Source: an uncultured Paracoccaceae bacterium (GTDB lineage: Bacteria; Pseudomonadota; Alphaproteobacteria; Rhodobacterales; Rhodobacteraceae). From it: a stretch of DNA of 64,000 bases. Shown piece after piece: positions 37,621 to 44,997 of the stretch; position 1 is the first letter of the stretch, and each line of letters starts with the position of its first letter. The DNA lies in assembly GCA_947492475.1 (NCBI GenBank), contig CANLNM010000009.1:1-64000 (forward strand), in the 5' to 3' direction. The notes beneath the pieces were generated by a model. That model was not told the DNA's origin and did not search any database. It was given only the letters and a program-made list of their open reading frames with translations. Position numbers and translations under genes: made by a program.

Positions 37621-39153
37621 ATTCTGTGGAAAAACAACGTGTTGCGAGCGCAGAAAGTTGCGATCCAAACGGAGCGCGAGCGCCTTTCTTATCGGGCTTT
37701 GCCTGTTTTCTGCGGTGCAGGAAAGGTCTTGGCTAATTTCCGGAGGTTTTGGGCGGTTGCGGCGAGCAGGAATTCGTCATTTGCGCCGCATGGACCACGT
37801 AGTCGCAACCTTCCCAACCCGAGGATGCGTTTGAGATGAGCGAAGAGCATTTCGACCTTTTTACGTAGTCGCATCGAGATGGCGTATTGTTTGGTTTTGG
37901 CAATGTCGCGGGCAATCTGACGGGCTTCTTCGTGTTCCTCGCGGGTGATCTTGCGGGCGTCGGCATTTGGGCAGCATTTCATCTTTGATGGGCAAGCTTG
38001 GCATGTATGTTTTAGAGCTTGGTACCTAGCGACACCCTTGCCGCTGGGGCCTCGGTTCGGGTCGGAATAATTGCGCCGGAACTGCTTGAGTGACTCACCC
38101 TCCGGACAGATGTACTGGTTGTTATCTGGGTCCCATTCGAAGTCGGTGCGGCTCCATGTCCCGTCGGCTCGGCCCGCCTTGTCTAGCACCGGAATGTGTG
38201 GGTTGATGTCGCGATCCACGAGCCATCCCAGCATGGGGCCTGATCCATATGCGCTATCCGCGATAAGACGTTCCGGGTCAATATCGTGCCGATCTTTGAT
38301 GCGATCCAACATGGTGCGCACTGATCCGACTTCGGCCTGTCGAATTGATCTCGCCCCCTCGACATCAACAATTACGCTATGGTCGGTATCGATCAGATAA
38401 TTGGTGGAGTAGCTAAAGAAAGCGGGGCCTTTGCGGGCTGCGGTCCATTGGCTGCTGGGGTCAGAGTGTGACGTGAACTTTGGCTCTACGGTCGATGCCG
38501 CCCCGAATGCAGCATCGTCCAAGACGTCGAGATACTCGCGAACGGCGCGTGGTGCATCGCGTGGATCAATTGCGCTATGGTCCCAATCTTCCTTTGGGGT
38601 GGAGTTCTGCTTGTTGGCATCAGCCTCGATCAAGCTGGCATCTGCAGCCAGACGTTGGCCACTCACCAAGCCATCCTCGATGCACCGTGCGACGGTCTTC
38701 TCGAACAGGTGACGCAGGAGTTCGCTCTCACGGAACCGTCCGTGACGGTTCTTTGAAAACGTCGAATGGTTTGGGATCGTGTCAGAAAGATCACGGCGAC
38801 AGAACCAGCGATAGGCCAGGTTCAGATGCACCTCTTCACACAGCCGCCGCTCTGACCTGATGCCAAAACAATACCCCACCAACAGCATGCGGATCAGAAG
38901 CTCAGGATCAACCGAAGGGCGGCCCGTGTGGCTGTAAAAATCCGCCAAATTCTGGCGGATGTCGCTCAGATCGACAAACCGATCTATCGAACGCAGCAGG
39001 TGATCTTGGGGAACACGATCTTCCAGCGAGAACTCATAAAATAGCGCTGCTTGTGCTTCCTGCTTTGGACCCATCATCATCAAATCCCCCAATCAATATG
39101 GAAATTGAATCAGTGAATAGGCACCCGATCAAGCAAGAGTTTTTCAACAGAAT
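37621..39153. mobile_element. IS1182-family insertion sequence, intact
   Basis: Terminal inverted repeats ATTCTGTGGAAAAAC (37621-37635) and GTTTTTCAACAGAAT (39139-39153) match at 14 of 15 bases and enclose one transposase gene. Flanking sequence on both sides (GCAGCGAATGACCG...TCCGCC left, GCCCTTTTCTTTGA right) joins to give the uninterrupted sequence seen at 58322-58360. This shows that the element inserted into the right-end region of element II. No clear target duplication was seen. Confidence 0.85.
37689..39080 (-). CDS. IS1182-family transposase
   Basis: The 463-residue DDE transposase has the N-terminal LEDRVPQDHLLRSIDRFVDLS block, VDPELLIRMLLVGYCFGIRSERRLCEEVHLNLAYRWF, the catalytic region LAADASLIEADANK, LIADSAYGSG, and a cysteine cluster CQACPSKMKCCP. 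It ends in KVEMLFAHLKRILGLGRLRLRG. It appears complete and may be active. ATG 39080 follows GGGGGA at a short distance and is preferred over a TTG at 39092. Moving the IS is its only expected role. Confidence 0.93.
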   Translation of the reverse strand: MMMGPKQEAQAALFYEFSLEDRVPQDHLLRSIDRFVDLSDIRQNLADFYSHTGRPSVDPELLIRMLLVGYCFGIRSERRLCEEVHLNLAYRWFCRRDLSDTIPNHSTFSKNRHGRFRESELLRHLFEKTVARCIEDGLVSGQRLAADASLIEADANKQNSTPKEDWDHSAIDPRDAPRAVREYLDVLDDAAFGAASTVEPKFTSHSDPSSQWTAARKGPAFFSYSTNYLIDTDHSVIVDVEGARSIRQAEVGSVRTMLDRIKDRHDIDPERLIADSAYGSGPMLGWLVDRDINPHIPVLDKAGRADGTWSRTDFEWDPDNNQYICPEGESLKQFRRNYSDPNRGPSGKGVARYQALKHTCQACPSKMKCCPNADARKITREEHEEARQIARDIAKTKQYAISMRLRKKVEMLFAHLKRILGLGRLRLRGPCGANDEFLLAATAQNLRKLAKTFPAPQKTGKAR

Positions 39154-39156
39154 TAG

Positions 39157-39457
39157 CCCTTTTCTTTGACCAAGAGCTAGGGGACGTTGTCTCCACGCGC
39201 CTGCAATACAATTAGCCTGGGCCGTGTCCTCGGCTGCGCCTGCGGGCCGCACCTACCCAGTCGAATTGTATTGCACTTGCTACCCCCAACCCTCGCCGGG
39301 AGCAGGTTTTAGAGGCAGGCGCGCTGAAGCGCTTTGCTCAAAACCAGCGTTGAAAGGGGAAACATGATCACGAGAAGCAGAACCCGCCAAAGGCAAACCT
39401 ATGCGTCGAAAAAGGAAAGACTCTGTCGCAAAAGGCACAACTATGTGTCGCTTCACA
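39157..39457. repeat. Right end of element II, long direct repeat of 58338-58643
   Basis: About 300 bases are nearly identical to the right end of element III. They include GGGCCGTGTCCTCGGCTGCG, a hairpin built from GGTTTT/AAAACC and AGGCGC/GCGCTT arms, and three contiguous TnsB-site-like words ending ACTATGTGTCGCTTCACA at 39457. The repeat continues left of the IS1182 copy at 37594-37620. Confidence 0.85.
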
Positions 39458-39458
39458 A

Positions 39459-39463
39459 TTTGG
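39459..39463. repeat. Target duplications between elements II and III
   Basis: TTTGG here is repeated at 58644-58648 and flanks element III. The overlapping ATTTG (39458-39462) equals 32275-32279 and flanks element II. The two duplications are offset by one base, so element III inserted one base further towards the tRNA than element II had. Confidence 0.8.
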
Positions 39464-39580
39464 TGTGGAGCGACACATAGTTTCACCTTTTCTAAAAAGC
39501 TAAGTCGTTGATTTTGAATAAATTCGATTTTGACCGACGCATTACTCTTACCTTTTGCGTCTCATAGTCTTACCATTTTT
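39464..39580. repeat. Left end of element III
   Basis: Three related words occur: GCGACACATAGTTTCACC at 39470, CCGACGCATTACTCTTACC at 39534, and GCGTCTCATAGTCTTACC at 39557, each followed by a T-rich tail. They match the words at the left end of element II in order and spacing. They are candidate TnsB binding sites. Confidence 0.75.
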
Positions 39581-39829
39581 CGGAAAGCCGTCGTTGGTGC
39601 AACACGCAGCGAATGGCTGGATTGAGCCCACATTGACCGATGCTGCGGTTTGCGTAAATGTCAGCGATGCGCAGTTAGTGAACTTTGCAAAAGTCACTCG
39701 GACGGCCCTAAGCGGCCGTTAGTCACACCAGACAATGCAGCGAGATGTATCCTTAAAGCGGTCAATAGCGATATTAGAAAGTGAGTTTTAGGTGGTGTGA
39801 ACATTCGACACATATTTGCTTGAATAGGA

Positions 39830-40780
39830 TCAAGTCGGAGAAGAAGTTGTTCCCAAGTGATTTCCGAAATATCCTACACAGACCCTCTTGTTGTCAAAGT
39901 CAGGCAGGAAGTACAATCGCTTGGCATCACGGAAATTTTTGACATGCAGGCCGAAATAAGACCTCCCCAATTCTGGATGGTCAAACATGCGCTGGCGCCG
40001 AAATTTCGGATTTGTGCTTGTCGATCGGCTCTCATCGGAGATATCCAATCCCGTTTTTGTGATTAAATCAGCAAGATTAGAAGAAGTTGCAATATGAGAA
40101 TTTAACAGGTTCAGGACATCAATAATTTCACTTTGAGAGGAACCCCACACGCCGGATCTTTGCCAGATTTTCAAAATTCCTTTGCAAAACAATAGATTGG
40201 GAAGATCTGGATTGTGCTTAGGCTTCAAGTTCTTGAGAAAGCTACTCTGGCTTTGTCTCGCAGCCGAAACACGATCAACCCACTCTTTAGCTCTGTCACA
40301 GGTGCCAATGTTCTGCACAGTCTTCTCGTTGGGCGCTTCGTCGTTGAAATGCTCGACTATTCGGAACTCATCTTGCGACCATATTGCATTGGATGCAAAG
40401 CTCACTCCGGCAACATTTAGGTACGAAGCGTAACCCATGGCGTCTACATCTATTGTATCATCGCACGCCAAAACGAACACTCTTGGCTCAAGAAATTTGC
40501 GAGCATCTGTCGAAACCGGGCAGTCAACTTTGCTCATTGTGTTTTTTACAAACAGCTTTTGGTCATGGTCTAGAGAGTTGTTCATCCAACTTCCAAAACT
40601 GAACCCTACCGCGTAATCTAAATCTGCCCACCTTGATGGGACTCCGTCTTTCTTAATAATTGAGATCTGAGCGCGGGACAAAATGCTTAGGGATTTAAAG
40701 AAATTTAAGATTTCTTGTTGGTTCTCTAAATCAATTGGAAAAGGCAAAGAGGCATCGTTAAAAACTACGTCACTATTCAT
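39830..40780 (-). CDS. Third gene of the DUF262-ATPase module, unknown
   Basis: The 316-residue protein starts at ATG 40780, two bases after the ATPase stop. Its N-terminal half has no family that I recognise. Its C-terminus (FDHPELGRSYFGLHVKNFRDAKRLYFLPDFDNKRVCVGYFGNHLGT) resembles the strand pattern often seen at the end of small defence or toxin-associated proteins reading GYIGxHLPT. No membrane segments or signal peptide are seen. It is probably the effector or sensor partner of the two upstream genes, by operon structure alone. Confidence 0.65.
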   Translation of the reverse strand: MNSDVVFNDASLPFPIDLENQQEILNFFKSLSILSRAQISIIKKDGVPSRWADLDYAVGFSFGSWMNNSLDHDQKLFVKNTMSKVDCPVSTDARKFLEPRVFVLACDDTIDVDAMGYASYLNVAGVSFASNAIWSQDEFRIVEHFNDEAPNEKTVQNIGTCDRAKEWVDRVSAARQSQSSFLKNLKPKHNPDLPNLLFCKGILKIWQRSGVWGSSQSEIIDVLNLLNSHIATSSNLADLITKTGLDISDESRSTSTNPKFRRQRMFDHPELGRSYFGLHVKNFRDAKRLYFLPDFDNKRVCVGYFGNHLGTTSSPT

Positions 40781-40782
40781 AA

Positions 40783-41901
40783 CTATAAATCCAATAGTGT
40801 CTCTAAACTCTTTTCCCATTGATCGAAGAAACCTGGAGGCCAATACCCAACTTTACCGTTTTCGTCTAACGAGATTTCATCGATATTGGCTGCGTGAGTT
40901 GCTGTGTCAGTCGTGCGGGAAAGATAGAATACGTTAACCGAATTGCATTCGATATCACCAGACTTCACCGCATTTCGAATGCCGTTGAAAAAGTGGTCAC
41001 TATGCGTCTCAACAAATATTTGAACGCCGTTTTTTGAAGCAAGTGATACGAGCTTACCCATCAAGGACTGGCCACCGGGGTGAAGGTGAGATTCCGGGTT
41101 TTCAATTATGAGTAGGTCACCTGGTTTGGAGGCAAGAACTGCTAGAACAACAGGCAAAACATAAGTTAATCCGAAGCCAACATTTTCGGGGCGAAAAGAC
41201 TGAGTTAGCTCAGTTGAGGAAGCAAATTGATAGTGTAAACTCGCCTGATTAATTTCTGGAATAAACCGTGCATTTACTTTGGTACCCGGCGTTATCTCGG
41301 ACATCCAAGCATCCAAATTGCTAGACAGAGTTTTGTTATTTGCATCAGGATGTTGGAATGCCTCAATGGTTATGATCTCTCCACCATTCACGGCCAAAAA
41401 ATGGGCGGTATACTCGCCTCTAATTCCCAGAGAACGGCTTTGATTGACCGCGTAGTCAGAAACCTCGTACGTCGCCTTGGGGCTAATTCGATCCGCAGAC
41501 AAATATTGGAATTGCGATGTAAATAATGCCGTTTCAAATGGTTTCCCGCTGTCGCCGCTTTGGTCGGGATTGAGTGGTTGCATGTCGGAACCTTTAGTAT
41601 ACTCCAAGCTCAAATTGAGTTCGCGTACCTCGGACCAAGTTAGTTTTATCTGAACGCAATCTTCATCTGCTCCGACGAACAGAAGATCTTTTCCGGTCCC
41701 AATTTTTACGTATTCACCATATAGCGATACTCCTTGGTCAGGAAGCATGTGTTTTTCGTGAGATTGCCTCAACAAAAGAAGCGATTGAATAATCGATGAT
41801 TTTCCTGCGCCGTTTAGGCCCGTAAAAATATTTAGTTCTTCAAAATTAAAAACATGGTTATCGATCGATTTGAAATTCACCAGTTCAAGTTGTTCAATCA
41901 T
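40783..41901 (-). CDS. AAA/RecF-like ATPase (DUF3696 type)
   Basis: The 372-residue protein is an SMC/RecF-like ABC ATPase: LELVNFKSIDN at the N-terminus, Walker A GLNGAGKSS at 28-36, a signature-like NVGFGLTYVLPVVLAVL, and Walker B LLIIENPESHLHPGGQS with an ETHSDHFFNGIR switch region. This layout is typical of DUF3696/OLD-like ATPases of defence islands. The ATG at 41901 overlaps the DUF262 stop (ATGA); an upstream codon at 41922 is less likely. No TOPRIM domain is fused. It probably couples ATP use to sensing or to control of a partner. Confidence 0.85.
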   Translation of the reverse strand: MIEQLELVNFKSIDNHVFNFEELNIFTGLNGAGKSSIIQSLLLLRQSHEKHMLPDQGVSLYGEYVKIGTGKDLLFVGADEDCVQIKLTWSEVRELNLSLEYTKGSDMQPLNPDQSGDSGKPFETALFTSQFQYLSADRISPKATYEVSDYAVNQSRSLGIRGEYTAHFLAVNGGEIITIEAFQHPDANNKTLSSNLDAWMSEITPGTKVNARFIPEINQASLHYQFASSTELTQSFRPENVGFGLTYVLPVVLAVLASKPGDLLIIENPESHLHPGGQSLMGKLVSLASKNGVQIFVETHSDHFFNGIRNAVKSGDIECNSVNVFYLSRTTDTATHAANIDEISLDENGKVGYWPPGFFDQWEKSLETLLDL

Positions 41902-43031
41902 ATTAGTGCCTCGAAGCTGCATTCTTCAATAAATTTTCGGATTAAACGGAAACGCGACGTTACATGGGCCGTGCTTGCAGTTGAGCGACTGATCGCTTCA
42001 TTAAATTCATCATTTTCTAAAAGCTCTTTGAACTTGGAAACAAACATTGATTTGTTTGCAAGAATTGTTCTCCTTTGTTCTCCACTTTGCTCAGCTAAAC
42101 AAACAGATAGGGCCTCAAAGAGCGGTTTGTTTACGAGATTCTTGCCTCCAACAAGAGATTTGCTAAATGCGTGCACGCCAAACAACTCATAAGATAGTGA
42201 AACCGCACTTAAGAAACTCTCACGGTATTTATCGAGTTTATCCGGAGACATTTTCGAAATCTCAATCATTGCCCCATCCAAAAATCTTGGAAGCGAAGAC
42301 TTGTAGTCGGATTGGCCAAACATAGCGAAAGCCATATGACGCAAGATCAACTCTTGTTTCGACATTCGATGGTTTCTTTTACCTAGGACCGTTTTTACTA
42401 TGTCTGCTTCAGTAATCTCTGCGAGGAATTTCGACGCCGCACCATTATTCGCTGGTTGACTTATAGCATGTCGAATTTCTTGCGGAGTTAGCTTGAGTCC
42501 TCCGGTATTAATTCTATGAAATAGAGCATATTTCATTTCGGGAGGGGTCCCTGGCTTGATGAGATATACGGATGTAGAGAACTCATCAATTCGCCTTTGA
42601 AATGTTCTCGGCAATTCATCATAGGTCGAGCCGTGAAGTTCCTTGAGGAATTCTAACCCTTGAAGCCTTAACTTTTGGTCGACAACAAAGTTCTTGATGG
42701 CAGAAAGTCGTTGGAGGCCGTCGACAACCTGCCAATGTTCTTCATCGGTCGCATCAAAGTAGAAGGCTGGGATTGGAAGGCGGATTAGGATGGACTCAAT
42801 CAATCTACTTTGGGCTTGCTTCGACCAAAGGTCGCCCGAGCGCTGAAAGTCTGGCATCAGGTCAATTTCGCTGTGGCGCAATCGTGTGATTAACGTCCCG
42901 AGCGTCGGAGTAGAAATCGATACATCGACTTTTTTCGGATCAAAAGGCTCGTATTGTTCATCGGAGTCGTCTTGCCCGAGTTCTTCCTCCTCGAATGTTT
43001 CATCGTCAATTGATACACCGTCTTCATTCAT
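41898..43031 (-). CDS. DUF262 (GmrSD N-terminal-like) domain protein
   Basis: The 377-residue protein begins with an acidic stretch (residues 10-30) and then a DUF262/ParB-like domain with LMPDFQRSGDLWS at 58-70 and the VVDGLQRLSAI motif at 102-112, which corresponds to the DGQQR nucleotide-processing motif of GmrS/BrxU/SspE-type proteins. Here the first Gln is Leu. No HNH nuclease is fused, so any nuclease would have to come from a partner. GGGGG precedes the ATG at 43031. It heads a three-gene operon with the ATPase and the unknown protein. Confidence 0.85.
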   Translation of the reverse strand: MNEDGVSIDDETFEEEELGQDDSDEQYEPFDPKKVDVSISTPTLGTLITRLRHSEIDLMPDFQRSGDLWSKQAQSRLIESILIRLPIPAFYFDATDEEHWQVVDGLQRLSAIKNFVVDQKLRLQGLEFLKELHGSTYDELPRTFQRRIDEFSTSVYLIKPGTPPEMKYALFHRINTGGLKLTPQEIRHAISQPANNGAASKFLAEITEADIVKTVLGKRNHRMSKQELILRHMAFAMFGQSDYKSSLPRFLDGAMIEISKMSPDKLDKYRESFLSAVSLSYELFGVHAFSKSLVGGKNLVNKPLFEALSVCLAEQSGEQRRTILANKSMFVSKFKELLENDEFNEAISRSTASTAHVTSRFRLIRKFIEECSFEALI

Positions 43032-43483
43032 AGAAGCCCCCTAGAAACATCCGCCTGTTGTGCCTTCTATAAATTATTTTAAGTTGACCTTCCAACTCGT
43101 TATTTTCCACTTCACTTAAGATGCACATATACGGGGCGAGGGAATCTTTACGCACCCAATCCCCAATCCAAGGCCGTCAACGTTCTGCGCGGCATCCGAC
43201 GTGATGGGAGAACTATTGCGCTTGTATGGCGTGGCAACATCGAGGTCTGCTTTTGCGAGAGATGAATCTAAGTCTTGCATCGGCAGCGAAAGTCTCTTGT
43301 CCCCCCGATATACAGATCAACTATGTCTGCTTAGGGCTGACTGCGGTCATCTGGCGGAAGCAATCGAACGGCAACTTCGTCCGCATAGCTGACCTTACAA
43401 GTAGAGAGTTGAAGGTCAGCTTATGTGAAGGAATACATCGATGCAGGTACAGCGGTTTCCGGGCGCTTTACGTGCCCGACATC
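43032..43483. other. Non-coding stretch between cargo modules
   Basis: About 450 bases of lower-GC sequence upstream of the DUF262 operon. I see no gene, strong repeat or RNA here; it probably contains the operon promoter. Confidence 0.4.
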
Positions 43484-43666
43484 TCACACCTCGAAATCAG
43501 GGGCTTGCCACTCCAGTGTCCCATTCTTTTTCATACGTCGCACCATGACAACTCTGTCGAGCGCACGCTCAATCTCATCTTCATCGTTTTTCTCGAAAGC
43601 TTGAAGAAGAAGTTTCTCTTGAGCCGAGAGATCGTGGCCCAACTGGTAGTCCGAGATTTCATTCAT
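43484..43666 (-). CDS. Small acidic protein, unknown
   Basis: A 60-residue frame starts at ATG 43666 with GGGGAAA about 10 bases upstream. The sequence (LGHDLSAQEKLLLQAFEKNDEDEIERALDRVVMVRRMKKN) is acidic and helical and ends in WQAPDFEV. It could be a regulator or antitoxin-like peptide, but there is no toxin next to it. No family is recognised. Confidence 0.45.
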   Translation of the reverse strand: MNEISDYQLGHDLSAQEKLLLQAFEKNDEDEIERALDRVVMVRRMKKNGTLEWQAPDFEV

Positions 43667-43868
43667 CAGCATTTCCCCTTTTCCATCAGCCCTCGTTAAA
43701 CGACGTTCCTGCAATATAAAATCACCTTCAGTACAAGCTGACTAGCTTCACGGCCAAGTCTTCGGCGAGCTCTAGGATCGCAATCTATGCGTGAACTCGC
43801 CTCAATAACGAAACCGGAACATCTGTTAACGGGTGTTATGTAAAGCGCCTTAAGGTTGAACTGCACTT

Positions 43869-44558
43869 CTAGATATAGACCGTCTGGCGGTCCACAACGG
43901 ATCCTTCTAAGTCGGCCACTGCTTTTAACCGAACCAGAACCTCCTCAGGCTCCAAGCTTTCCGAAACCATTTTTTCGAGTGCTAACGTAGTACCGCTATG
44001 GGACTCAACGCTTGCGGCATTATTGCGCGCGGCAGTGATACCCTCAAAATCTAACGTATGTCCCGCGCGCCGCGCGAGCTGCACCATAAACACCCGTTGA
44101 GTGCGTCCATTTCCCTCACGAAATGGATGGGCATAGTTGAGATCAGACAAAATCTCGGTCGCCGCCTTTGCAAAGGTCTCAAGGTCCGTTGACTTTGCTT
44201 TTGATGCATTTGCCAGTCGCTGAATATGCGCTAACCCATTGTCCAGATGAGACGCCGGTAAGAAAGTGCTACCGCCTTTGGACAAGAGGTTCGCGAAATC
44301 AGGGACATTAAATTTCTCACCTTCCAAAACGATCACATCCGAGCGCATTGTCCCCGCCCATTCAAACAGGTCTTGAAACAGATGCCGGTGAATTGCACGC
44401 AGATGTGCCGCATCAAATTCTCCGGTGATTTCATCCGCCGTCTCTGTACGAGCTGAAACAAGTTCACGTTCTGCAATTCGTAACAGGTCCGGGTTATTGT
44501 TGATCCCGAGACGATTTTTCATCGTCCTCTGATCGGCTTGAAAAAAAGGATCAACCAA
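43869..44558 (-). CDS. Fic-domain AMP-transferase toxin
   Basis: The 229-residue protein has the complete Fic motif HPFREGNGRTQR at residues 144-155 (catalytic His144), preceded by the LEGEKFNVPDF flap region and the FEWAGTMRSD helix. Fic enzymes transfer AMP to target proteins such as topoisomerases. The TTG at 44558 is used because the family sequence starts before the first ATG (44522); that ATG is the alternative. It overlaps the antitoxin gene by 8 bases. With a VbhA-like antitoxin this is a class I Fic system, likely serving to stabilise the transposon or defend the host. Confidence 0.9.
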   Translation of the reverse strand: MVDPFFQADQRTMKNRLGINNNPDLLRIAERELVSARTETADEITGEFDAAHLRAIHRHLFQDLFEWAGTMRSDVIVLEGEKFNVPDFANLLSKGGSTFLPASHLDNGLAHIQRLANASKAKSTDLETFAKAATEILSDLNYAHPFREGNGRTQRVFMVQLARRAGHTLDFEGITAARNNAASVESHSGTTLALEKMVSESLEPEEVLVRLKAVADLEGSVVDRQTVYI

Positions 44559-44787
44559 GGTCGCGCACCCTATCTAAGACCATTCTCATGCGTCGCTCTT
44601 GCAGCTCCTGCCGATCGATCTTTCCCGTAATCCAAAGCTCAGACAGGGCGTTGTATTCAGGCGTTTGTCGCCCAAGCCCTTCCATTTCTGCGCTCCAATT
44701 CGCACCAGAAGCGATCTTTCTACGTCGCGCTTCTTCGTCCGGTGTGATGAATGTAGGTGACAATTTTTTGCCCACCGCGCTCTCCAA
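44551..44787 (-). CDS. VbhA-like antitoxin of the Fic toxin
   Basis: The 78-residue protein contains the class I inhibition motif S-x-x-x-E-G (Ser32-Ala-Glu-Met-Glu36-Gly37 in NWSAEMEGL), which places a glutamate in the Fic active site and blocks ATP binding. ALSELWITGKIDRQEL afterwards is the usual VbhA-like helix. The start is uncertain: TTG 44787 gives the length shown, and a GTG near 44775 is possible. It lies upstream of and overlaps the toxin gene, so antitoxin is made first. Confidence 0.8.
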   Translation of the reverse strand: MESAVGKKLSPTFITPDEEARRRKIASGANWSAEMEGLGRQTPEYNALSELWITGKIDRQELQERRMRMVLDRVRDLG

Positions 44788-44997
44788 TTCCAGCTAATAC
44801 TAAGTACCAAAATTGTGGTCGTAACTCAATGATTTCAGGCTAATCGAAGCCACTTCCGTGACCAATCAACACTGTAGTTTCACCTCCCCCAATGACTGTC
44901 ATTAGACTGCTTTGTCCCAAACGTTTCCCAAAAGATGGTTAGGCAATCCGACACAATCCGCAGAGATCGCCAAGTTCAGAATGATGCTTAGTTCAGA

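Larger units (their letters stand above)
32280..39457. mobile_element. Tn7-like element II without transposition genes
   Basis: The left end TGTGGAGCGACACATAG (32280) and right end (complement TGTGAAGCGACACATAG, finishing at 39457) are inverted copies, and the 5 bases outside both are ATTTG (32275-32279 and 39458-39462), the 5-bp target duplication expected of Tn7-type transposition. The interior holds a Cys-repeat secreted protein, a DUF1611 protein, a racemase-fold protein, small proteins and a fragment of an HTH gene, but no tnsABC or tniQ. It would need machinery in trans, for example from element III. An IS1182 copy lies inside its right-end region. Confidence 0.85.

Noticed and set aside
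39308-39360. GGTTTTAGAGGCAGG... resembles the start of a Cas9-type repeat or tracrRNA
   Set aside because: Similarity is limited to about nine bases, there are no cas genes, no spacer array and no regular repeat spacing. The region is explained as part of the Tn7-like right end.
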